The translations under genes and the position numbers were made by a program. A stretch of DNA of 64,000 bases from Patagioenas fasciata (Eukaryota > Chordata > Aves > Columbiformes > Columbidae): the NCBI RefSeq assembly GCF_037038585.1, contig NC_092560.1:58645049-58709048 (forward strand), written 5' to 3'. The notes under the pieces are model-generated. The model did not search any database and was not told where the DNA came from. It saw nothing but the letters and a program-made list of their open reading frames with translations. Shown here piece by piece: positions 55,401 to 64,000 of the stretch. Each line of letters opens with the position of its first letter. Position 1 is the first letter of the stretch.

Positions 55401-58400
55401 CATACAAGTCACTCAGCAGGAGGCCTGTGGGATTTCTTATCAGAGATTACAGAGGATGTCTCTGACAGACATGTGAGAGCATGCTGTAGATGGAGATATT
55501 TCCAAAGAGAAATTAGAGTAGTACTTCACAGAGAAATCTTTCGGCAGTTACAAAATAGACCAACTGTGAGAAGCTCAGGAAAACACCTGAAACAAAAAAA
55601 TAATTGTTAAAGTATTGAAATATTAAATATGATTGCAGTGTTCTTACAATTCCCTCTCATCACTGTTGGAGATAGAATGCTGGGCTATGTTCACCTCTTG
55701 TCCACACTGGTGTGGCCATTGTCCTCTTACCCTGTTGCTTGGACTGGTGAATTTGATATGAGATCTATTTTCATTTATACATAAATAATTATGTAGAGAA
55801 TTAATGAAGTTTATATACATAGAAGGCTGTGCTGCCATCCAGCAGGACCTGGATAGGCTGGAGAGTTGGGCAGGGGATAACCTGATGGAATTTAACAAGG
55901 GAAAGTGTAGAGTCCTGCATCTGGGCAGGAACAACCCCAGGTTCCAGTATAGGTTGGGGCATGACCTATTAGAGAGCACTGTAGGGGAAAGGGACCTGGG
56001 GGTCCTGGTGGACAACAGGATGACCATGAGCCAGCACTGTGCCCTTGTGGCCAGGAAGGCTAATGGCATCCTTGGGTGTATTACAAGGGGGGTGATCAGT
56101 AGATCGAGAGAGGTCCTCCTTCCCCTCTACTCCGCCCTGGTGAGACCCCATCTGGAATATTTTGTCCAGTTCTGGGCCCCTCAGTTCAAGAAGGACAGGG
56201 AACTGCTGGAGAGAGTCCAGTGTAGGGCAACAAAGATGATTAAGGGAGTGGAGCACCTCCCTTATGAAGAAAGGCTGAGGGAGCTGGGGCTCTTTAGTTT
56301 GGAGAAGAGGAGACTGAGGGGTGACCTTATTAATGTTTATAAATATATAAAGGATGAGTGCCACGAGGACGGAGTCAGGCTCTTCTCAGTGGCAAACAAT
56401 GATAGGACAAGGGGCAATGGGATCAAGCTGGAACACAAGAGGTTCCACTTAAATTTGAGAAAGAACTTCTTCTCAGTGAGGGTAACAGAGCACTGGAACA
56501 GGCTACCCAGGGAGGTTGTGGAGTCTCCTTCCCTGGAGACATTCAAAGCCCGCCTGGACACATTCCTGTGCGACCTCACCTAGGCGTTCCTGCTCCAGCA
56601 GGGGGATTGGACTAGATGATCTTTCGAGGTCCCTTCCAATCCCAAACATACTGTGATACTGTGATAAGAGAAAAAGGGGTTTTATGTGTGATTTTTTTGT
56701 TGTTGTTGTGTGTTTGTTTTCCTTTCTTTCAGTATCATTTTATGGGGATAGCTTTGTGGAGTTGAACAGGGCAGAAGCATCCTCTCAGACATCCTTACAG
56801 TTGCGGTTTCGAACAAGCAAGCCACATGGACTACTTTTTCTTGCAGCTGGGAGGAAGGATTATTGTTTAATTGAGCTATGCTCAGGAAATTTACAGGTAT
56901 GGTTATAACTATAGCTTGAAAGGTAAGTGCAGCCTGTATTGTGTTTTTCTTCAAGCTACCTGTAACAATTCTCTAAGTTTATGTTTAAAAAATTGAAAAA
57001 TTACATACTACAATCAATAATTTCAAAATATGGTATTCTTACAAAATCACAGGATGGTTAGGTTTGGAAGGGACCTCTGGAGATCATCTAGTTCAACCCA
57101 AACAATGATAGTTACTAAATTTTGCCTCTAAAAACCTTAGAGATTTCTAGATCTTAAGATCATTGTGTTCAAAGCATGAGGTTCAGTAAAGACAAAATTT
57201 CAGATTTATGATGTTAGCATCATAGAAAATGTTTGGATCCAAATAATAGTTTTTCTGCAAGTTATTGAAAGATCCTTGTCACTTGGGTTATCAGGAGCTG
57301 TTAGACCTAGCATAGGAGTCCATGTTGGACAGAGGAGTCCATTCCCTCTTCTGCAATTATTCAAGTAATGTTTGTGGTGGCAAGCAAACCTACACAAAAT
57401 TACAGTGAGATTTTATTTTTCAGTTATGTTTTGTAAATTATGTACTTAATATTAAAATCTTTTAATGATATATTAATATATGTTTGTGAAAAATGCTTCT
57501 TTGGATTTTGATAGTTAAAATTCTGTCTCTTGCAGGTGAAAATTAACCTTGGCATGGGGGAACGAATGCTGCGTTCTCAGCAAAGATCTCAGCTGAATGA
57601 TTTAGCTTGGCACCTGGTTGAACTACATCATGAACATGATAATGTCACATTGGTAATTGATAAACATGATAGAACTAGTGTGAAAATGCCTGGCATTCTC
57701 TATGAATTAAATATTGACTATGGATTCTATGTAGGTGGTACTAGTAAACTTGACGTTCCCTACCTCATTGGAGCACTGCCGAATTTCCGAGGATGTATTG
57801 ATGATGTGTCGTTCAATGAGCTAGACATTCTGATGCCCCTGAGACCTTCCCCTGGCTTTAAAAATCTCCATGAAGTTTCGGTGGGATGCAGTGATGAATT
57901 CTTTGCAGGTGAAGATGAACCGATTAGTTTCTTCAGTTCCAGATCCTATGTTTCTTTCCCATTATGGAGTGTTGATGATGAGGGAATCTTGCAGTATACA
58001 TTGCAAACTTCAGCTGCGCATGGCTTGCTGCTTTACCATTCTGGGCAAGCAGGAGATTTCATTGCAATGGAAATGGAAGATGGATTCATTAAAGCCTACA
58101 CTGGAAAACACAAAAGTAGAACCAAGCTTTCGTCTCGTAGATCAGTCAATGATAGTCATTGGCACTACATTGAACTGAAATTTACTGCAGAATATTTGCA
58201 GCTGACATTGGACGAAGAAACGGTGAAAAAGTCATTGCCTCCCCACAGTAAGCTGCCACTTCTGAAGGGGTCTCTCTTTGTAGGTGGTGTGGATGACAGC
58301 ACACGATCAGAAGTGATTAAATTAGAACTACCGTCAGTCACTGGGAAGTATGCCAGAGGAGGATCCTTCAAAGGTTGTCTAAGAGACCTGAAAGCCAATT

Positions 58401-61400
58401 CAGAAAAGAAATCACTTAAGAATGTTCTGGTAACAAAGGACATTTCAGCTGGGTGTGAAACGGAGGGTGCCTTTAATACAAATTTTCCTTTAGAGGTTGC
58501 TGTAAAGAACCTTACTGTGAAAGCAGCCCCAGCATTTGCCATTTCCCCTGAAAGTTCTGTCTCTCTGGGCAAAGAAGACAAAAGCAACTTTTTAGTTCTA
58601 AATAACTTGATTGTGCTAGAGGGTGGACAAGCTTTACTTGAATCTAAGCATATTAAAGTAAACTTAGACTTTCAGAAATTAGATATTAATCAATCACAAA
58701 TTCTTCTTGAAATAAAGGAACCACCCTCTCATGGAGACTTGAAACTAGATCTTGAGCCAGCACAGGAGGTAAATACATTTACTCTGCAGGACGTGTGGCA
58801 AGGGAAGATTCTTTATGTCCATGATGGCTCTGAGGACACTTACGATTATTTTAATTTCTCCATTTTTGCAACAAGTGAGAAGGTTGTGCCTCCATACTTA
58901 CAAGGAAATGAGCAGCATGCGTTTAGCATTACTGTCACTCCAGTAAATGATGCGCCTGAGATCACACTTCCCAAGGGAAACTTGCTTTTTCTCCTAGAGA
59001 ACTCAAAGAAACGTTTAACTGGTGAGCTGATCAAAGTTCTAGATAAGGATACAGATCCTGTGGGTATCAGTCTTTCAGTGCTTGGAAATCTGAATGCAGA
59101 TGGGGGATTTTTAGAAAATTCAAAGCATCCTGGGAAAGCTATTACTACTTTTTCTAATGAGGACTTAAGAGAAGGCACTGTTTTCTTTGTCCACACAGGT
59201 GTCAAGAACTCAAGGATTGTTCTGAGGGCGAGTGATGGTGAGAAAGTGAGCAACACTGTTGTGTTACGTGTCATAGCAGTTCCTTTGGATTACAGAGTTG
59301 TCAACAACTCAGGAATAAAACTACTCCAAGGTGTTACAGCTCTGATCACACCTAGGCATCTGGCAGTTGAAACAAATGCCAGCCTCCAGGAGCTGGAGAT
59401 ACGGTACGAGATCACAGAGCCACCCCAGTTTGGGGAAGTCCAAAGGCAGCATTCAAGGGGGGAATGGAAGAGCGTCAGCTCTTTTTCTCAACGCTCTGTT
59501 CAGCGCAACCGTGTGAGATACTGTAGCACTTTTAAAGAAATTCAGCTGGAAAATGTTACTGACCAATTTAAATTCAAAGTTGTCATAGGAAACAAAATCA
59601 GTGAAGAGCACACATTTCCAATCAAAGTGAAGTGGTTAAGGTACAATTTATTGAAACATGTGCCTTTAGAAATTGAAAAATCAAAAAAGAAGTACTTGAG
59701 TTCAGATAATCTTTTTGCTGTGATTGTGGATCTAGAAATTCCTGAAGATGAGCTTCATTTTAAGTTGCTGTCCCTACCAATGCATGGACAAATACTACTT
59801 AATGGCCAGCCTTTGAAAAAAGATTCAGTCTTTAGCCAGAAAGATATTACCTATAAAAAAGTGGCATATGAATTAATCAGTAGACTCCATGAAGACAACC
59901 GTGATTCATTTAGATTCATCATTTATACAAAGTACCTGGAATCAAATTTATACAACTTTGAGGTCTACATCAAATCAGATTTCAGAAACATTATTTTGAC
60001 TAACAATGGCCTTACTGTTACTGAAGGTGAAGGAGAGTTAATAACGAGCACAAAATTGTTTGTGCATACACCAAATAACGAAACTTTCCAGTATAAAGTT
60101 GTACAGTTTCCTAAGCATGGGAAATTAAAACTCATTAATTTTTCAGGCTCATTTGAGAATAATGACAATCTCACCACTTTCACTAACAAAGATATAATTG
60201 ATAAACGCCTTATGTATGTGCATGACGATTCTGAGACAGTGTTTGACGATTTTCTTGTCAGAGCTTCTAGTAAAGAATCAGGAAAGTGGGCAGACTTTGA
60301 TCAAGAAGTGGAACCTTTGTCAGTAGAAATTAGATTCAACATTTCTGTCCAGCTGAAGAATGATGAGAAACCAGTACGTGTAATTGATAAAACATTTAAC
60401 ATAGTGAGAAATGGGCAGCGATTATTAACATTGGCAGATCTTTGCTATCATGATCCTGATGCTGATTTTGATGACGGACAGTTACTGTATACTAGACATG
60501 GTATTTCCAATGGGGACTTGGTGCTAACAAGTGATACTTTGCACAGACTCTACCAGTTCAAACAAGCAGACCTGGAGCAAAAGCAAGTCCTGTTCATACA
60601 CCATGGTGCAGATTTTGGGCGTTTTGTGCTCTTTGTGACAGATGGCAAACACTATACTTCTTTGCTTGTAGAAGTTAATGCCACTGATGCTTATGTTAGT
60701 TTGGCAAATAATACGGGCTTATTGGTTCAAAAAGGAAAAGAAGAAACTGTTACAACAGCTAACCTAAGTGCTGTTACAAACCAAGACATCAGAAATGATC
60801 ATGAGATTACATATGAGATATTCTCTTTCCCCAAACATGGAAGAATATATGTAAATAATCTGTTGATGGATTCCTTTACTCAACTTGATCTGACAAAGGG
60901 GCATGTGACGTACAGGCATGATGACAGCAACAACCTTATTGACACATTTAACTTTACAGTCCATGCTAGAGATGTCCATTTGGATGCTGGAGTGCATGTT
61001 CGTGTATATTTGGAAAGTCATCGGTGGCCACCAAGGATTGTGAACAAAAACAATCTCTTAGTTGAAGAAGGAAAACCAGTTAAAATCAGTAAAGGGAAAC
61101 TGCAGGTAAGTTAACTGCATTGTCCATTTCTTCTGTCTTGTAGCAAATTTTCTTCAGTACTTTCTCAGCCATTGCAATACATTTAGTCTCTCTGTATTAT
61201 TTAACTCCTGTTGGTTTTCACTAACATGACTGCATTCTGGATGGCATAATTCTGGAGAGACTAACAGTAGCAAGTTTCCATTTCTATTAAGGAAAATTAG
61301 TTATGTTAAAGAAAAAAACTGCCCAGAGTCTTTGACTCCATTATGTTTGTGCTTGAGAAAGTGAAGATTAGGAGATGCTGCACTTCAGTTATGACAATTG

Positions 61401-63123
61401 TTTGTACTTCATGAATCATTCTTAGTCGACCTGTTCATAAATGCCAAGGAAGAAAGGGCTTTTTTCATTCAGTTTGGAGTTTGCCCAGTTAACACTGAGG
61501 TTTGCATCCAAAATTTTAAAAACATAAAGTCACAGACATGATATAATTTCTCTTTGTTTAATATTTTCCTCCCCATTGTTTGTGTGTAGCCTTTCAGTAA
61601 TCACTGCGAGGGGGCTCAGGCAGCACATGTTGGTTCTGCCCAAATCCTTGTTTCAGGCAGGGATCTACAGTTCTTAGGCTACTAGTTAATTCTGCAGTGT
61701 ATTTCTTTTCAAAATTTACAAAATATGTATTTTGTGGGGTTATGAAACACTCGCATGCCATGTTTGTTTAATACATGTCTACTTAGGTACTGTATTGTAT
61801 TGTATTAGGAGTTTTCAGATAAAATGTGTAAGCCAAGTAAAGAATGCCAATTAATTAGGTAGACTGGGTTAAAAGTGAAAAATTCAGAAGATAATTACAG
61901 AATTTCTCCCATTTCTGTTGAAGTAACTTTGGGATCTATTTTTAAATTTAAGGTTGTTCATGAAAACAGTCCTCCATCTGAGATTGTATTCACAGTAAGA
62001 CAGATTCCAGTCCACGGATACATTCGGAAGTTTTCCTCAGAAGAAAGTTGTCTTGGTGCTGACCAAAGGCCAGTTTTGAGCTTCACACAGCAAGATGTTG
62101 ATGAGGGCAAAGTTCAGTACATGCAGACAATTTCTGACCAACTAGATGATCGTTTTTCTCTGGATGTAACCAATGGTGTCCGAACAGTGAGCGGAATAGA
62201 GATCTCTGTAGACATCATCCCCAAAATGATTCCACTGGAAGTACAGAACTTCACAGTAATTGAAGGGGGTTCGAAAGCCCTGGTGGAAGACTATCTAAAA
62301 ATTTCTAGTGAACGTTTTGCAGGACTCAGCTGTGAATTTATTTTAATTGAGCAGCCAAAGCATGGATATGTTGAAAACTCTCATGTTCCTGGAATAAAGT
62401 TAACCACATTTACCAGAAAACAGGTAATGCATTTACATCTGCTTTGCTATAGTCACAATCAATTCTTTGTACTGCTAAAAGCTAATTTTTGCCTGCAGTG
62501 GGACAATTTGGTGGTGTTGTGTCTTCGCTCACAGAGAACCAGTATGTGCATAATAAGCTAATTTTTGGTCTTTTAGCTCTAAGAAGCAAACCTGTATCGT
62601 AAGTCACCATCTACTAATATTATGTTCAGTTTATAGATTCCAGAAAACATTGTGGTAAATATAGTGGGACTGTATTTTCCATTTTCCCTTCAGGGGAAGA
62701 GGGAATGCCAAGACTGGCAAGTTAAGATATTCTGGCTAGAGGAATAGACAGATGAGGTGTAAAATTTTCTGTTATGAACAGAACAAATATAGAGGTACAG
62801 ATCAGATGTGAGCATAAATGAAGTCTTAAAAGTCATAAAACGTGGAGGCAGTAAATACAGAAGAGCATGATCAGACTTGATTTTTTTAAATGTAGTATTT
62901 ATTTTATTTTAGCCTCTTTAATTTTTCAGGTTGTTATATTTTTCAGGTGGAACAAGGGTTAATCTACTATGTTCATGATGACAGCGAGGAGCTGATGGAC
63001 AATTTTACCGTGATAGTAAATAACACGGAATTGTGGAAACAAAGCTTGCCCCGAACTCTATTTGTAACAGTTACTGCAGTAAATGATGAAGCTCCTGTTA
63101 TAAAAGTTAACAGAGTTCTTCGG
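45885..63123 (+). CDS. CSPG4B: CSPG4 (NG2) family proteoglycan, five 5' coding exons; continues past the window
   Basis: CSPG4-type proteins are large type I membrane chondroitin sulfate proteoglycans that bind collagens, growth factors and integrins (family knowledge). Exons 45885-45969, 56733-56896, 57536-61105, 61953-62423 and 62947-63123 join in frame to 1,489 codons. Human CSPG4 has about 2,320, so roughly a third, with the membrane segment, is missing at the right. Seen: a Leu-rich signal peptide (about 1-28), laminin G domain 1 (about 30-201), laminin G domain 2 (about 210-390), then about ten cadherin-like CSPG repeats with the recurrent Y-V-H-D-D/G-S-E and V-N-D-x-P motifs and more than ten N-glycosylation sequons. 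Junctions fall where those of human CSPG4 do, including the very large third exon. The choice of CSPG4B rather than CSPG4 itself rests on divergence and on the ESM1 neighbour, and is less certain than the family. Confidence 0.92.
47971..48022 (-). mobile_element. CR1 3' end relic, minus orientation
   Basis: ATCATGGACTGTTTTGGGTTGG followed by AAGAGACCTTTAAACATCATC is the reverse complement of the last CR1 3' UTR bases, the common avian form. About 50 bp remain. Confidence 0.75.
49164..49235 (-). mobile_element. terminal fragment of a hAT-type DNA transposon
   Basis: Read on the minus strand the end is CAAGGGTGTCAAACTCGTTTTC followed by ACCGGGG and CACATCAGCTTCGCG. This resembles the CAGGGGTGTCAAACTC terminus of widespread vertebrate hAT elements (my recollection of the family). 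Only this end is recognisable. A matching opposite terminus was not found nearby, so the copy is truncated. The adjoining bases AGCTAGAA (49236-49243) resemble the 8-bp hAT target preference. Confidence 0.6.
54640..55450 (+). mobile_element. old, decayed CR1 (or related LINE) copy, plus orientation
   Basis: Blocks in correct order recall the coding sequence of CR1 reverse transcriptase: AGAGTCAGCAGGGTTTC...AAACCTCTTGGAGT (S-G-F and T-N-L-L-E region), AAAAGGCTTTTGGTAG (K-A-F-D region), TTGGTCTTGGGATCTGTGCTATTCA (G-S-V-L-F-S region) and ACTTCAACCTGGAGAAGAGAAGG (L-E-K-R-R region). Frames are destroyed by stops and indels, and a GT microsatellite has grown inside. The similarity is weak and its limits are approximate. 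Confidence 0.55.
55820..56665 (+). mobile_element. CR1 LINE, 5'-truncated copy B
   Basis: Encodes the ORF2 tail from [16 protein letters not shown] through [10 protein letters not shown] to FLCDLT and the normal stop, then the 3' UTR and two ACTGTGAT units. It is nearly identical to copy A over about 790 bp, in the same orientation, with roughly ten residue differences between translations. The insertion is young and lacks the catalytic half of ORF2. It ends 67 bp before exon 2 of the CSPG4-type gene. Confidence 0.96.
56733..56896 (+). CDS. CSPG4B: CSPG4-type exon 2: start of laminin G domain 1
   Basis: A 164-nt exon with acceptor TTCTTTCAG and donor ACAG|GTATGG. It encodes [10 protein letters not shown], then [19 protein letters not shown] and LCSGNLQ. 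These align without gaps to the first laminin-G strands of CSPG4, including the LLFLAAG core. It starts in phase 1 (completing Val) and ends in phase 0. Confidence 0.94.
56897..57535 (+). other. CSPG4-type intron 2 with a CR1 relic
   Basis: A 639-bp AT-rich intron with donor GTATGG and acceptor CTCTTGCAG. It contains a minus-strand CR1 fragment at 57043-57105. Confidence 0.85.
57043..57105 (-). mobile_element. CR1 3' end fragment, minus orientation
   Basis: AAATCACAGGATGGTTAGG, TTTGGAAGGGACCTCTGG and AGATCATCTAGTTCAACCC in direct succession match the reverse complement of the CR1 3' UTR with few changes. Confidence 0.85.
57536..61105 (+). CDS. CSPG4B: CSPG4-type exon 3: large exon with laminin G domains and CSPG repeats
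   Basis: A single 3,570-nt exon, phase 0 at both ends, encoding residues 84-1273. It begins VKINLGMGE, directly continuing LCSGNLQ of exon 2, and ends at KGKLQ|GTAAGT. Laminin G1 closes with GCSDEFF (Cys 201) and laminin G2 with AGCETE (Cys 390). Eight or nine CSPG repeats follow. Examples of the repeat motif are YVHDGSEDT (about residue 510), MYVHDDSET (about 976) and YRHDDSNN (about 1208). [11 protein letters not shown] marks a repeat boundary. Ser998-Gly999, in [13 protein letters not shown], is the candidate chondroitin sulfate site. There is no stop, frameshift or insertion, so the gene looks functional. Confidence 0.97.
61106..61952 (+). other. CSPG4-type intron 3
   Basis: 847 bp, donor GTAAGT, acceptor TTAAATTTAAG with an unusually poor pyrimidine tract. 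The coding frame of exon 4 stays open backwards into this intron to 61875. The splice point is fixed by alignment of the joined protein to CSPG4, not by the tract. Confidence 0.8.
61953..62423 (+). CDS. CSPG4B: CSPG4-type exon 4: CSPG repeats
   Basis: 471 nt, phase 0 at both ends, residues 1274-1430. Joining KLQ to [15 protein letters not shown] keeps the spacing of the equivalent human segment exactly. The exon contains [14 protein letters not shown] and [15 protein letters not shown], both characteristic CSPG repeat phrases. Donor ACAG|GTAATG. Confidence 0.92.
62424..62946 (+). other. CSPG4-type intron 4
   Basis: 523 bp, donor GTAATG, acceptor ATTTTTCAG. Nothing else recognised. Confidence 0.8.
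62947..63123 (+). CDS. CSPG4B: CSPG4-type exon 5
   Basis: 177 nt, phase 0 at both ends, residues 1431-1489. It contains [18 protein letters not shown] and [14 protein letters not shown], the end of one CSPG repeat and the V-N-D boundary motif, then VNRVLR|GTATGT. It aligns with the matching human exon. Later exons, with the remaining repeats, membrane segment and cytoplasmic tail, are outside the window. Confidence 0.92.
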
Positions 63124-64000
63124 GTATGTTTGTCAACATTTTGAAATGTTCAAGTTATTTCTAACCTGCTACCATTTAATGCATCTTCATTAACAGAGTA
63201 CTAGGTTTGTATCTGGTGGGCTAGTCAATATAATAAACAGTGGTTCTGGGATTTAAAATAAATTAGTGTAAATGAAGGGAGCCAATGCATGAGTAATGTG
63301 CATTATGGGAGATTCTAGTCATCATGAAGAACGTTTTCTGCTGTTGCAATGTAAAATTTATCTAGAAGGCTGACTGAGCTTTCTTTTAATCTTAAAGATA
63401 CATGAAGTCTCTTGGACTGACAGCAGGCTTGTAGGTGGGATGGCTTGCACCTGGATCTTTGTTGTGTTCTGGTGGTGTTTGCTAAGTTGTCCTGAGGGCT
63501 GTTAACAAACACCATAGCTTAGAAAAGTACCAGGAGTAGTTAGTGATGATGAAGGTGCAAACATCTTGCTGTTGTCTTTGCGCTGCCTTCGCACCCTGTG
63601 CCTCTTGCTGTTAAGGGTGCCGAAGGTTCAGACCTGTTGAGGTGCATTCTGCTGCCTGCTGCTCTCTGGATCCCCAGTGGGACTGGACAAGAGAAGAGAG
63701 CAGCATTCTCACTGGCACTTCATTAGAGAATTGGGTATGTGTTGGGTATTTCTGACACAAACAGGAATGTTCTTGTCTTTAAAAGTTCCTGATAAGACTA
63801 ATAGAATGCAATCTGTGAAAATCTAGGCTGCTAGAGGCCGTAAAAGTATTAGTGCAGACACTGAAGCTATTGCTGTGTGATACTATGAGCTAAAAAAAAG
63901 ACATGCTGACTTGTTTCTAAATCTGCCTCCTGCCCCAGTTCCTCAAGAAAATGGCAAAATTGTTGACTGATGCTGCCTTTTGCTCTTAATAATCATACTT
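63124..64000 (+). other. CSPG4-type intron 5 (incomplete)
   Basis: From the donor GTATGT to the window edge no further CSPG-like exon is seen in any frame. No repeat recognised. Confidence 0.7.

Larger units (their letters stand above)
45970..56732 (+). other. CSPG4-type intron 1 (10.8 kb)
   Basis: The first 480 bp belong to the CpG island. The rest is AT-rich, with an A18 run at 47794-47811, a CR1 relic at 47971, a hAT-type transposon end at 49164, an old CR1 copy at 54.6-55.45 kb and a young CR1 copy ending 67 bp before the acceptor. A GT run lies at about 55041-55053. No nested gene is recognised. Confidence 0.75.

Noticed and set aside
55804-56583. 259-codon open frame as an exon of the CSPG4-type gene
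   Set aside because: CR1 ORF2 tail. It has no splice sites fitting the gene and ends at the CR1 stop before exon 2.
58165-58587. Minus-strand frames of 140-142 codons inside exon 3
   Set aside because: They are antisense shadows of the conserved plus-strand CSPG4-type exon.

Overview
The window is a 64-kb piece of a bird nuclear chromosome. The evidence is spliced vertebrate genes with GT-AG introns, several CR1 LINE copies with the bird-type 3' tail, AT-rich intergenic DNA and one sharp CpG island. ESM1 lies on chromosome Z in chicken (general knowledge), so a Z-linked origin is likely. The species cannot be fixed from the sequence alone.

Layout: 1-6.7 kb is non-coding upstream DNA with two CR1 fragments and a very long pyrimidine-only tract at 4.68-5.18 kb. 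ESM1 (endocan) occupies 6.83-13.40 kb on the + strand as three coding exons, with a TATA box upstream and a probable 1.9-kb 3' UTR ending near 15.28 kb. About 30 kb without a recognisable gene follows (15.3-45.2 kb). It holds a TA-flanked inverted-repeat transposon, CR1 copies and a tetranucleotide microsatellite. A CpG island at 45.2-46.45 kb contains exon 1 of a second + strand gene. This gene is a CSPG4 (NG2) family transmembrane proteoglycan, probably the paralogue called CSPG4B. Five coding exons (1,489 codons) are present, and the rest lies beyond the right edge.

The two genes are unrelated in sequence but both encode core proteins of chondroitin/dermatan sulfate proteoglycans, and they lie head to tail on the same strand. 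ESM1 keeps its 18 cysteines and its SGDG attachment site. The CSPG4-type protein has two laminin-G domains and about ten CSPG repeats, plus a Ser-Gly at residue 998, close to the known attachment serine of mammalian CSPG4.

I did not find a new kind of biological system. The most interesting points are the ESM1/CSPG4-type neighbourhood, a CR1 insertion ending 67 bp before a splice acceptor, a near-identical pair of CR1 copies that flank the CSPG4-type promoter, the 502-nt polypyrimidine tract, and an apparent nonautonomous mariner-type element.
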